NCBI GenBank assembly: GCA_015501595.1
Contig: JADNRX010000181.1
Coordinates: 43,127 to 107,126 of the forward strand
Source: Hymenopellis radicata
Lineage: Eukaryota; Basidiomycota; Agaricomycetes; Agaricales; Physalacriaceae
Direction: 5' to 3'
DNA: 64,000 bases
Numbering within the stretch: position 1 is the stretch's first letter; each line of letters starts with the position of its first letter. Position numbers and translations under genes: made by a program. Shown in pieces: positions 10,408-22,559 of the stretch. The notes under the pieces were generated by a model, which worked only from the letters and a program-made list of their open reading frames with translations, made no database searches and was not told where the DNA came from.

Positions 10408-12646
10408 AGAACGAGGCGATCCAGCTTTCTACTCCTTGCACGCTTTCTCACTGGGAGGGCGACCTGAAATCATGTCATCAAGAGTCCAATGCAACGTGGC
10501 AGGAAATCCTCACTGGCCGAGAATCAGCATCGCCGACTGAACGCTTTCTCCTGTTTTCCGGCGTAGGGACAGACACATATTTCGCAGGCGGTGACTGTAT
10601 TTTCCGAGGAGTAGGGATAGCGTTGGCCATTGCGGTCGACGGTGCCTTCTCTCGCGGTGATTGCTGTGCTGAAGGAGAAGGCGCAGAAGGAGGGGGCCAT
10701 GAAAAGGTTAGTGGATTCCGTAGGACTATCATATTTAGACCGGGATTATCCCTAGTTAGAAATCGTGTTCAAATCATGTGGATCGAATAAGTTCCGCGCC
10801 TACAACACTCTGTCACGACGGACGAGCCGCCAGTCCCATGCGCCAAAACGATGCTCGGACTATGGATGACTTGAGATGCTATGTAACTGAACGTATGAGG
10901 CGCGTACATATTGCGAAGCGACTTGTCGCTTTTCAGGTTCCCTTTCTTGGGGCAGAGCTCCTATGTTGGCCTAAGAGGGGTCGTCAACCAGGATATAAGT
11001 GTAGAGGCCTTATCGTCGTACCCAATGCTGACTTGTGTCCGTAGGATTCGCCATCTTCCTGGAGTAGTAGTCGTCAATGTCGAAGTGACTCTGAATGGGT
11101 CAAGTCAACCGTGTGATCAATTCGACGGCACGCCGGCGAAATTGATCCGGCTCTTCCGATCAAGGCACTAGCTTCAAAGCGCTCCTGTGCATATTCTCTT
11201 GAACGCCATGGCCATCTATGCGCAAGAGTACCATTGTGGTATCGAGGAAGATAATGTCTTGGCGACTTTGTACCGGCATCATTTCGAGTCAACTTTCATC
11301 CCTCAAGAGTGGAGTCCAAGAAAGTTCTAGCGATGGACTGTGAGGCCAGAATGTTCAACTGTGCGCCACAGTATTTCAATTTATTCTTGAACGCCTTACA
11401 AGAGTCCTCCTAGATAGTCGGTTCTGAGGAGTTCAATAGCCGTTTTCAACTCGGAATTGGATCGCTACCAGCGTACTTAGATGTGTAAATAGGAATGCAT
11501 ACCACTTGCGTTGTCTGGCTGCCCTCTGACGTTCTACAGACTACGCAATCTGGCATCAGGGGTCGGCACATTCTTGGGGGGTGGTCATTAATCGAACCGC
11601 GAGACATGGCATCGACCGTGGGAACTTCAACTGCTTTTGGCGATGCAGCTGCAACGTGGAGCGCCCACATTTCAAATCGCGTGTATAGTCGTCCGTTCAT
11701 TGTCAGCGCTGCCTTGCTTCCCGAATGTCTCTGACAGTAATCTCTTTTCTTCGTTTTTCGTGGAAGGGAATAACGAAAATTGTGCCCTAAGAAGGGCGCA
11801 AAGACGCGCGTTGCTGCGGGAGCGACGTTCGGGTTGGCGTTGTTGACGTTAGTTTCCGCTATCACGATTGCTGATATATCTCTTGGTGTGTCCCTTCACC
11901 GTATCGTATCTCCTCGTATAACTGCTTGTAGACGTTCATAAAACCACCACGTTGAAGGCTCTCCATTTTGCTCAATTGATTCATCGAATTTTTACTCTCC
12001 TGGCTCAAATCGATAACGGCGGCATCTTTGGCGACCGCGACGACAGGACAGACATAGCTGTTATCAATATCCGTTCCAAACGCGAAGGTGCGCTAGGTGC
12101 GTTTCCCATGTCGGTTTTTTCAATTCCATCACCAGACTATAGCTATAGATCCCTTTAGCGTCTAGCAATCCGTCAAGCTATCAGAGTGACTTACACCGGT
12201 CTTGGAGCAGGTCCGTTCTTCTTCCCTTCTCCCCATCTTCAATGGATCTCTGAACTTGGTACAAGCTGTTTACAACCCGATACATATCTAGAAACCAGGT
12301 CCATTGCATTGGCGCGCGCTGTGGTACTTAACGTCTTGGCGTCTTGTGTATGGGCACTTTAGCATGCGCTATTCCCGGATCACGGTCGAGAACCGCACCT
12401 TCATCACTTGCCACACACATGCCGAAGAAACAATCCGCCGGTTGTCTTACTGCGAATTCAGGACATGTCGTACCGTCGCCAATTATAGACTACAGTACGT
12501 GCGCGCTGCTTCGCTCTACTTTCGGAAGCCAACAGATTCGTCAGATACTTCATTTGCGTCGATATCTCAGACGAGCGGTCCGTGGCCTCATTCCCCGTCG
12601 CTGCGCCCAACTGATCCGATGCGTTTCAGCCAACCCTCTGCCCATC
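10408..12646. other. gene-poor stretch with a possible membrane-protein trace
   Basis: No supportable gene. Around 11790-11870 (plus) one frame gives a hydrophobic segment (GATFGLALLTLVSAITIAD), followed near 12000 by LKSITAASLATATT. This hints at a broken membrane-protein gene, but no start, stop or splice pattern supports it. The rest shows only short random frames. Confidence 0.3.
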
Positions 12647-14055
12647 ATGATGACATTGAAAAGAACTCGCGCGACTCATACTAATAATGGATCTTGCTTG
12701 GCTTTATCCTCTGATCTCTCAACCTCCGCCGATTCTGATTCCACCGCGCGAGAAGAACCCTGGCCCTGGCAGATGCCCATAGAAACGGGGCTTTCGCGGT
12801 CTCCAGCATCTGCGGGATGCTCGGTGGTCTCGCTGACTGAGGACGTCTCGCGCGAGGACGTGATGGGCGGCGGATCCAGGGGACTAGAAGTGGAAACTAT
12901 GCTCCTCGACCAGAGCGACCTTGAGAAGGACCAGGAACTTCATATGGAGGAACTCACCCTGCATCAGTCCATCGTCCGCGAAACGTTCGCTCCGATCCGA
13001 CGTCTTCCCGCCGAGGTTCTCCTGATGATATTCGACGTTCTGTGTTCGGTCTTCCACAAGGATGATTTCCCGGAGGCGCTGGAGTGGGATGGACCTCTGA
13101 GGCACACGGCGCCGCTGCGGTTGTCGATGGTCTGCGCGACGTGGAAATCGTTGATATCGCATACTAAGCGACTCTGGAGGGTTATCGCGCTCGATGTGGG
13201 TTGGTCATGCGATCAGGAGGAGCTGCAGAGGCTGGTACAGATTTACATGGATAGAAGTGGTACGGCAGGTTTGCATATTTATGTCTTCTCCTTCACCGAC
13301 GACGATATGGATGAGCTCGATATGGAGGGTGGGACATGGCATCCGATGGAATCGTCGTCTCTTATGCGACTGCTTATTGGCGAGGCACATCGCTGGCAAT
13401 CTCTTTCTCTCATAGTCGGCAATCGGCGTACGGTTCATGATCTGTTTCAATCCCTTCCCGAGTCGCTTCCTCAGCTCGCGAGCTTCACTGTCGGCGATGT
13501 GTCCGAGCCTTCAGAAGATAACTCAATACGTTGCACCGTCCCCTCTATGCCTGCCCTCAAACATCTTTCCTTCCCGCTTTCGTTTCCGTCAACGTTATGC
13601 ACGCCCTTTCTGCCCCTCACCCAAATCGAGAGCCTGGACGTAGGATTAGCCGCAGCTCAGCTCCCACCATTCATGGATGTCGTCCAAGAGGAGATTATGC
13701 CATGCTTGACGAGGTTAAGGGTGGGTGGCTATCATACGCCGGCGGCTGGGCACCGCTGCCTTCACGTACGACATGCGCCATCCACTCGCTCGTCTTGGAA
13801 TGGGATTCTGATTGGGATATGTCTTCTGATTATATCCCTGCTCTGCTCTCATCGATCGCTCTCCCGCACCTGAAACATGCGAGAGTGATTGGCGGGCGGG
13901 TGGGGTTAGACATTTGGGAGGGTTTGATGAAGAGATCGCCAACGGTGGCGGTCCTGGAGCTGGGCAACTGCTCTGAGTGGCTGGAGGTCAAAGAGTTGAT
14001 GAAGAAGATGGCGCCGGCTTGTAGAGTGGCTCATGTGGTTGTCAACGGACGCTGA
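12647..14055 (+). CDS. F-box protein, frameshifted in the C-terminal half
   Basis: The F-box core RRLPAEVLLMIFDVLCSV is followed by PLRLSMVCATWKSLISHTKR, the standard substrate-receptor arrangement of SCF ubiquitin ligases. LRR-like strands follow (LHIYVFSFTDDDMDEL, WQSLSLIVGN, LPQLASFTVGD, MPALKHLSFPLSF). The start is taken at 12647, the first of two adjacent ATGs before a Ser/Thr-rich leader. The frame runs to LTRLRVGGYHTPAAG near 13745. After that, the sensible sequence (CAIHSLVLEWDSDWDMSS, LPHLKHARVIGGR, VAVLELGNCSEWLEV) is in another frame and ends at 14055. I see no GT-AG intron there, so a one-base-type frameshift or sequence error is likely. Target unknown. Confidence 0.7.
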
Positions 14056-15449
14056 CGAGTGCTGTCGCTTCGTTCTATGCACCACGTGTCTAATTCCAAC
14101 GAGGTAGAAATCATTTCTTCACGAAAGAGATTGTCGCTTGAACTCTTTTTTTCTAGCATCTAGCGCTTCGAGTACATTGTACGAAATGAGGATATTCTTT
14201 CGTGCGTTGTCAGCAATTGGGATAAGATATGCTCACCATGTGTCAGCCGAAGTTAGTGAGATGTGTCGTCGAACTTTCGAATATGAGTCCGCCATTTCGT
14301 TCAAGGCGGGTGGCTCTATATGCCATTGAACATAAAGAGATTTCCATAAACTTTTCAGGCCGATATGCGTTGTAAAACAGTGTACGAAGAGTCTGGAGCT
14401 CATGCCCTTCATTCATTGGGTTCAATAGAATGAACAAACCGACCTGTTTTCCAATTGGGAACACAGCAGTCTGTGCAGGAGGTGGTTGGAAGAGCGACCA
14501 AAGCCGGAACCGTCGCTAGGTCCCCCGGTCATCTTGCATCCATAGGCCGATTGCTCGACCTTCCGATGTAAAGAGTGACACTTGTTTACATTAGAACTAT
14601 GCTTGGATTGCGGTATCATCTCATCACTTAGAAAACTTTCTCTCCTCTAACTAAATGGCACGGTGAGGAGATCATGATGGCAAGTAATTAAAACACGGAG
14701 CAACTCATGATGCGATATCGCCGACTCTTTGACGTGGTCTAATCTACGCGCAACATCCCCGCTGCACTGAACGCATAGTCAGTGTCCGACTCTTCATGCA
14801 TTTACTATGTCCCCCAGGCCTCTGCTCTACCGTATACATGTAGCCATTTATCACCGTCACTCCTGCGCTTCCAGACCACTGGAATTCACCAGCCCGAGTC
14901 CATATTCGGGGGCTAGATGTGGTCGGGCGTTCTTCCCAAACGCCTGGGTACCCTGTACCATGGACACACATCCGTCTTTCTGGTATGATTTGTCCGAAAA
15001 TCAACTCCGGGAGTCAGCGAAGGCCGTTACCCCCATCCGACAACTTTATACGACGACTTGTTTGACAGTCGGGCCCGGTTTATCCCTGATGACTCCAGTG
15101 AACGCGCGTTTGCCTCGTTACATTCGATACTCTTCTTAGCCTTCACCACGTACCTTCGTTCTCAACAACTGCTCAATCTACCCGGCCTCGGTCATGTCGG
15201 CGTGCCTACGCCACGTTACTTCCTTCTAACAAGCGGCACTTGTAATAGGGGACTTAACTGGAATTTGTATTGATCCCTCGAGGGTAACACTAGTGGATAA
15301 TTCTATCTGCTTTTCTTTACTATGCTTGAACTGGACAGTGACCGAAATGACCTTTATAGGACGTATGCATATTTTCGTCGCGAAGGGTAACCTAAGTTTG
15401 GGAATCAGGACGATTTACTCGCATGAAATAGTTCTATCAACTAGTGCCG
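14056..15449. other. intergenic, nothing identified
   Basis: About 1.4 kb between convergent F-box-type genes. A minus-strand frame around 14750-15000 contains GVTVINGYMYTVEQRPGG but matches no family I know. No RNA gene or repeat was seen. Confidence 0.3.
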
Positions 15450-16713
15450 TTATAGGTCTTCTAAGTACATGTCTGCGAATTGAACTTCTCTGCTTTCCAC
15501 TTTTACTCGTCCCTTCAATCCAGCCTCGTCCAGAGCATTCCAGGCGGCTTGCTTCGTCTCATGAAGTAGCTGGCGAGTAGCAGGGTCGGTTATCGAGGGG
15601 TGACTGAAGATCACACGAAGCTCGAGGAAGGCTTGAAAGTGGGGAAGGGAAAGAACCGCTCCAAACGTCGAGATATCATTCATGTCCCAGGAAACCTGAT
15701 TCCAGTAAATGATAACATTGAGCGACTTCAATGTTCCTTCGCGATAATGCTTCGAAGCAGCTAACAGACCTCGGTCAGCCATGACACGAATGGGGATCGA
15801 TCAGGAAGTTGAATAGTCAAATGAGGAACGCGAGCAATGTTATGAACGCCTGATCAAAGTCAACGTGCGATACACACTTCCATTGGGATGCGAACTCACC
15901 GTGGTCAAGATTTGTGGTCCATTTCGTAAGCTGAAGGTACAGCTCCTGGATACCAGCATAGCCGAGGATCTCATTGAGTACTTCCCAATCGTTCCACCAA
16001 TTGACTTCCTGGAACCAGAGCAGTACGAGGCGACGCAGACCCGACAATGCAATCGAGAATTCTTCTATGCCAAACGCTTGGGTAAAGGCCGAGGATTTCT
16101 GTACCAAGAGCTCATTCAGAGGTGGCAACGGGATTAATGGTTCAGCAATAGTTGTTTTCGGTGAGTTATGGAAAACATCCTCAAGGTGCAGCGCCGTTAC
16201 GTTCGGGAACGCGGAGAGAAAATGCACGACGCATCGCGGCGCGACGAAGGTGCCTTGAACGTGTATTTTGGATACGGTAGACGATGCCAAGGCAGTGGTC
16301 AGGTAGGAGACATATGTAACGTCTGCGAGAGCTGTTCTATTCTCGATGTGGATAACGTCGAGGCGTCTGAGACGAACGACGACATCTCTGACATGCTTCC
16401 AATATGGAGAAAAGCGGAGAGAAGGCTCGACGAGGACAGGTGTGATGTCGCATGTTAGCTCCATGACAGCATCTCCGATTGCGGCCGCTGATGATATGAG
16501 GTAGAGGAACTGCTCTGAGCGGGTAGAGAGCGCATACTGGGATGGGCGCGAATAGGAGTAGTCCACGACCAGATTGACTCGCCGGTACAGATGGGTTCTC
16601 ACCCTTCCCCCGAAGATTCGAGAGGCATTGAGAAGTGATAATAGAGCTGACTTGTCTTCTGATAAATTGTCGACAATAAGATCGACCAGTTCTTGAGGCA
16701 GCGTATCGTCAAT
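15450..16713 (-). CDS. F-box-like protein (N-terminal exon unresolved)
   Basis: Three exons (16713-15900, 15849-15770, 15725-15450) join in phase to give 390 codons. They begin with TLPQELVDLIVDNLSEDK and LLSLLNASRIFGGRVRTHLY, a divergent F-box helix pair as found in many mushroom F-box proteins. The remainder is leucine-rich with alternating strand/helix pieces (VVRLRRLDVIHIEN, FPNVTALHLEDVF, LRRLVLLWFQEV, AGIQELYLQLTKW) and ends with LHETKQAAWNALDEAG near the C-terminus. The acceptor TAATAG before codon 1 implies one more upstream exon, which I could not place (16740-17170). The 44-nt last intron is short but keeps the frame. Role inferred: ubiquitin-ligase substrate adaptor. Confidence 0.6.
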
Positions 16714-17199
16714 CTATTAGATCATAAGCTCTTTACCATAGACTAGACGCCTAAAGACGGACCATTCGGATATCATCATTGAATCAATATTCCAAGTGGC
16801 AAGTCTCGGAAGATCCCATCGGCGGCGATGCCAACCTAGTGAGGAGACATATGAAGACATGAAGTCGGCATAGAAGAGAGGCGACTTACGGATACTATGC
16901 GAGATATTCGGGATGGAACGCTCAATGGCGGGTAGAGGAAGAGCCGGCTGCTGCCGACCTTTGACATCCACTTTCGGTTGTTTGTCGCGTGTTTGGCTGT
17001 ACCACGCGAAGCAGCAATCTCGCTCAAACATAACGTCGACGCAGATGACACGGATGTCGCCTCTCGATGAGGTAGGGTTTTTTTTTTCCTGTGTCCTGTA
17101 CTTGGTCTGCTGCAACTGAACGTTGAAGTTGGGTGGAAGCGAAGTGCGCGGTGTTGTGCTGTCACAAGGCACATGCCTGTGACGTGTTCGCGCCAAATT

Positions 17200-20100
17200 C
17201 GCCGAAGATCACCCTGGGCGCTACATTGACTCGCGCCACCACTGTCCTGCTGTCGGACTTTCTTGCTGTCGCATTAACTGCGTCTTTGGTCCATCGTGTA
17301 CTCTTCATGTTGGTCGTACGACCACTGGGCTTGTCATCTGACTTACTGATTTCCCGGCCCGGACGGAAAAATGCGAAAACATTCTTCGGCTTTGGACGAA
17401 ATGTACCCGCCACCTGGTCAGCCTGTTCTTCAATGTCGACGTTATTTCGGTGCTGCAAAAAATAATATACCAATACTGGGTGGCCTTCCGATCGACTGTG
17501 ACTTCCTCGCTTGTAGATAGGTTGGTGGCGTTCTTGTACCCGAAGAACCGTTGACTCATGACTTGAATTCCCTTCAGCGAGGCGCCTTCCGTATCCGGAG
17601 ATACTCATACGCTAATGTTTCTCGGATGCAAGCGTTCCACGCGAAGGTTGTCATGTTCTGCGGAATCATCTTATCCTTCCTATCACGGGCTACTTGCCAT
17701 TTTTTTACCTCTTCCTTCACCGCATCTAGTGGCCCAGCTTCCCTAATGGACATGACCCGGTTCGATAAGGCTAGTCACGTCGTGGGCATGAGGTGCTTCG
17801 AGGCGCCCTGCCTTGCCCTACGTCCACCCCAAAAATTTCATGATGCCACAACCCCATGGTGGTCGGGAACGCACTATCCGTTCTCTGGCTTCCCCCGACG
17901 ATCGGGGGTCTCTTCCACTGACCCATTACCGTGGGCCGCTCTAACTGTATCGAAACAGCTCAGCATAAGTGGGTGGGTAGCCTTCCTAGTAAAGGTCCGA
18001 CCGTGCTCACGCGTTGAGCCCTTAGGATACATGCGATGTATGATTAGCGCAACCGCATACACGATATGATGTTTTCTTTCCACGTCGTACGTAAGTTTTA
18101 TCCACGCGTTCGCGAGACATCGTTTTAAAACACGTACAGGTTCCTGACATCCTTTTGAAGCAACTCGGAAGCAGTGTCCAATCGTCCAAGAGTCATGTTT
18201 GGAGTCATTCTGTACATCGACGTGCGATTTCAGGTATACTCTCTCTGGTATGTTAGCGCCTGTGGATGGATCCTGGAACACCAAATTCGCCGACCAGTGC
18301 TATCTCCATAGGAGATACTTTCAAGAGCATGTGGTTGACTGGTATCCAGTCAAGTTCCTGTCTTTCGGGAGTCAGGTTACCGAGTGATACTAGCAGGATG
18401 TTCAAAGACGCGTCGACCCGAATCGTGGAGATGGCCGAGTTGTTAGACTTCGCTTTGATCACGCTGTGACCTTCTCTCACAAGTCTTTCAGAAGACGCGG
18501 GCTTATTGCGACGATGTTTCTCGAACAATGGCATTCCTGTCCCGGACCAAGGCTAGTGATGTCTTTTCGCATTGATTCGCACACCGCGACCGGCTATATC
18601 CCCGCCTCGGGATCGAACGCGTCGGAGGAGATCGACCACGTAAGTTTGACGCGTTAGTCCTCCGAGTACGTTTTCTTTCGACTAGGCACTGCCAAATCTC
18701 CGACTAAGTAGTTCTAGCGACATTCAGCACAACATGGGGGCACGGAGCCGTTGGCTATCTGCCGAGGATTGTCATTCGAGTCGCAGAAAATTTTAAATGG
18801 CGATAGGTGCTAAAATATTGCGGTGATCTCTCGACGGGAATTCCAGGTACAGGTGTATCGGAAACCCCGACGTCTTTGATTGTGAGCAGGTGATTTTGTG
18901 ATTTCTTCCGCTCTACTTCGTATTCCTACCAGCCTTGAAGTTCGAACGTTCCGTATTAACATTGCGTCCGTCGCGCCTTATGAACACAGTGGCCTCAAAT
19001 GAATTATAAACACAGTGGCCTCAAATTGCCACTGTGTTTATAAGTACTATCGACCTTCGGTCATGCCGGACTTGTAGTTCTCCCTTTCTTCTACTAGATG
19101 ACTCGACGAGGTAGGTCTCTATATTTCTTCTCCGAAGTTACTCAACTTAACCATCCAAGTCATGTAGAACGAACAAAAGCCTCCGTAGCGCGCTTTACCT
19201 AAAACACTGGTCATGAGATGATGTCCAGCAACAAACGTCGGATGCGGTGGTCAGTCACGTTCAATTCTCCTCCCGGCTGCAATCCCAAACAACTCTCCAT
19301 CTCATCCGCGACATCGTCGAAAAATTACGACACGTTCCGAAGCGCTGGCGCCCTCGGGCTTCTCGAAACTTACCGCGCGCCTAGAACCTCCCCCAGCACT
19401 CGTATCGGTCGAACGTCGGCGCCCCCACTCCCAGGCGCACCCACGCTGACCTTGCCCATGACGCACCTTTCCCAGGCCCAGCGCACGTTCAGCCCCGAGT
19501 CACGGCAAACCTCCTTTTAGCCTAATGCCCATTGCCTCGAACAGACCACAGGGAGGGCGCTGCCGGAATACTCACAACTTCTTTTGGTGCCATCAGCTTC
19601 GTGATCAAACCATCCGCGACGACCTGGATGCGCAGTACGTAGCGTGTCTGACATGTATACGTTATACTTGTAACCTGCAGACTCGTTTCTCCCTTTTTGT
19701 TTGGCGCGCGCCACCATCAGTGTCCGTGTAAGTTTGTGTCTTGTGGCGCTTGGCGCTGTGGGGCCTTTGGTCGTCTGGTGTGATGATCTTTCATAGGAAC
19801 ACACGTCGTTCGTTCTCCCACTCCCACTCGGAGCCGCGATGGTCTTCAAAGCTGTCCAGAACCTGGATGGGGGAGCGGTCAGGTTGGCCCTTGCTGTGAA
19901 CACGTACTTCTTCCGCGTGCCTTGGACGTCTGTCGCCGGGGGTTGAGCGTTACGAGATCCCGTGCAAGCCCTAGAGTCAGCGCGGTTCATATCGCGTTTG
20001 GATGTCGAGTTGATCAAGACGCTGATGATAACGATCACGAACATCTTCCTTGTACCTTACCATGCATCGACGTCGAGCCGCTGGGTGGATGATCCCAAAA

Positions 20101-21342
20101 ATACACTCGCCTCGACTCGATCTTCGTTGATGAACAAATGTTCAAGGACCAAAACATTCGAACGCCGGCTTGACACCGGGATTGGCGGTAAATGGCTCAC
20201 ACCACGAATAGACCAGGTACATGTCTCTCTATCTTTTCGTAAGTTCCCCTCACGAGTGGCGCTTCTCCTTCTCACAACCGCACCCTTGGCACGTCATTAC
20301 GGCACGACGAAGATACGACAGTCGCTCTGCACGTAGTTAAATGAATAGTGACCATTAAAGGCGACATCAAAGCCTAATTTTTGGCTGACTGAATTGACGA
20401 AATTTGGAATTGAGCACGGAACATAAAGCATCAACTGTCGAGCTGATCCGAATTCGAACTTTGAAGTATGTTCAAGCTGTTGGACGCGATGTTTTAGCGG
20501 TAGATCATGGCACATCATCATCTCACATCATTCTGTTAGTTGAAAGTTGAGTTTGATGCGGAGGCTAACAAAGATTTCAGCGCATATCCTATACGTGAAT
20601 TGAACGATGATTCGCGCACGCGCGGGTACGCAACCCATTCCCAGGCTCTCCCACGATCGGCGGGTGCAAAACGCAGAGTACGGTCCCATCTCGCATGCGC
20701 TCCATACGCTGTCCATGAGAGACTCGCACGACCCAACCGGCATAATAACGAGCGCAAGTAAAATGCGCTCCTGAAATGGTGTACGTACATAAGACTCCCC
20801 TTTTTCATTTACAAAGAACAGAACACGTCCACGTCTTTCAGGTCCCTATAATGTCCCCGATCGTGATCTTCATATGAGACGTTGAATTTGTTTTTACCCC
20901 ACACCGATTGAGAAGAAGTTCGTGTTTATGACGCGGTTGGCGTTATCTACCTCTGTCCCCGTTCCCGTGAGCGAGGTAACGAGGCAAGCTTGGTCGTCAA
21001 GCGAGATCGCGACTAGATCTACTTGAGAGCGGGCGAGTCAGCTCGACCATTAGGAGAGACAAAAATGGCGCGGTCCCCAAACCGGCGGTGTTATTGTATG
21101 CGATCGTGTTCGACAAAAATAGGATGCACCTTTGAATGGAAAGGCTTGGCGACTGCTGTGATGAAGACGATTATATTTCTGCTGTGCGATACTACGACGA
21201 CAAGAAGAGCCCAAAAGAGAAGAGACACGAGACGAAACTTTGAGATATGAGTACAGTACAATTGGGGACAGCAAAATGGAGATGGAGCAAGCGGAGCAAG
21301 AAAAACAAAAGGAAAAAAAAGAGGGGCTAGGGCACGGAAGGA
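17200..21342. other. gene-poor stretch
   Basis: No convincing gene over about 4.1 kb. Longer frames (for example 17551-18069 plus, 17874-18284 minus, 19517-20044 minus) lack family motifs and consistent splicing. A weakly protein-like minus-strand trace with DVADEMESCLGLQPGGE lies near 19230-19330. One strong inverted repeat lies at 19004-19043. Confidence 0.35.
18982..19043. repeat. inverted repeat plus direct repeat
   Basis: TTATAAACACAGTGGC (19004-19019) and its exact reverse complement (19028-19043) flank an 8-nt loop. The core ACACAGTGGCCTCAAAT also occurs just upstream (about 18984-19000) as a direct copy. The unit therefore appears three times in 62 bp, twice direct and once inverted. 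It could be a small terminal-repeat relic (MITE-like) or a cruciform site. Confidence 0.7.
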
Positions 21343-22559
21343 TCACGTATCTATCCTTTCCCGGTTCCAGTTGAACCCTGCATCGATTGAGGGAATGGTG
21401 GAGGTGGGGGACGTGAGATTGCTGAGAGGAGGCAGGGCGCGTGGGCGGGGGTAACCGTCATCCCTGAGCGACGGCGATGCTGTGTAACCGCGCGGTTCGA
21501 AAGCACTGCCCGCTGCGGATGGATAGCCGTGTGGGTGGCTTGTCGGGAAGAACGGCGTATTGAGAGTGGGGAACGGATAGGACGTGCCGGTGGGTGAAGT
21601 GGCAGAGCCCGGCGAGTAAGACGAAGGGGACGGCGCGTAAGATTTTGGGGAAGGCGCGCCACGGTCGACCCAGCCGGGATACGGCGCGTGGCCGTGACTG
21701 TGGTCGTTGTACATGCCGGAGTTGCCGTACGGAGGATAACCATTTTGACTGGAAAGGCGGGGGGACGACACCGAGTGGCTGAGACGGTGGTCGTTCATGA
21801 AGGGCGGGAGGCGCTCTGGGTGCGGGGACGACGAGGAGAAGGGGAACGTCGCCATCCGCGCGTGTGTGCTCGCCTCAAAGTGCGGGTTGAGTCGCGGGAA
21901 GAGGTCGAGGCTGTGATCGGGAGGGCCATCTGACGCCTCGGATGGAGACGGTTCTCCAAAGTCACCCAGTGCGTTCATATCATCGCCGAGCTCGGCCGCG
22001 TCGGGCCGTCCTAGAGGGTCGGTCTTGCGCTTCTTGCGCGAGTTATTGGGACGGCGCCGGTAAACGTAGTCTGGGTACTTTGAGTTGAAGTTTTCCTTGA
22101 GCTGTTTCGCTTGGTCAAGATAAAACTGCTTGTCGGTCTATACACAATGAGCACGGCGCTAAACATGAAAGCGAGCACGACTCACAGTCGACATGGTCGT
22201 CCATTCCTTGCTAAGAATTTTACTAATCTCGCCCGTGCGCATCGACTGATTCTCTGCAGAAACCTGAGGGCGGCGTCGGCGGGCAAAGATCATGAACGCG
22301 TTCATCGGGCGCTTGGGTGTCCCGTCGGCATTGAGGCTCTGGGAGGTAAGGGAACCGTCTTCTGCAAAGCGTTGAGATAAAAGCGTAGGCAGAGCGCGCT
22401 GCACGCACCTTCATTGTCGTCGCCAGGCTTGTTCTCGTTGTAGTAGCCGTCGTCAGAGCCAGACTGCGAGCCGCGGTCGTCGCGCCTTTCTGATTTGTAT
22501 GTCGCGGGGGCATTATCACCAAATGGAGTCCGGGGAGTGTATTGGTCGAAGCGATTCAT
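21343..22559 (-). CDS. HMG-box transcription factor
   Basis: Nuclear DNA-binding protein of the sequence-specific (SOX/MATA-type) HMG class. Three exons (22559-22409, 22361-22186, 22137-21343) close exactly to 373 aa. The HMG box covers about residues 66-137: PKRPMNAFMIFARRRRPQVS, SKILSKEWTTMS (exon end), then TDKQFYLDQAKQLKENF and KYPDYVYRRRPNN, followed by the basic SRKKRKTD. KRPMNAF is the class hallmark. The rest is Ser/Pro-rich low-complexity sequence, typical of an activation domain, ending FNWNRERIDT. The exon boundaries are canonical (GTGCGT, GTGAGT). Homologues in mushrooms include mating and developmental regulators; the targets of this one cannot be read from the sequence. Confidence 0.9.

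Noticed and set aside
11446..11865. 139-codon minus-strand frame
   Set aside because: No recognisable motif; the opposite strand in the same place gives a more protein-like hydrophobic segment, and neither is supported.
17551..18534. Several 90-170 codon frames that might form a gene
   Set aside because: No family motif on either strand, no consistent splice sites, residue composition looks random.
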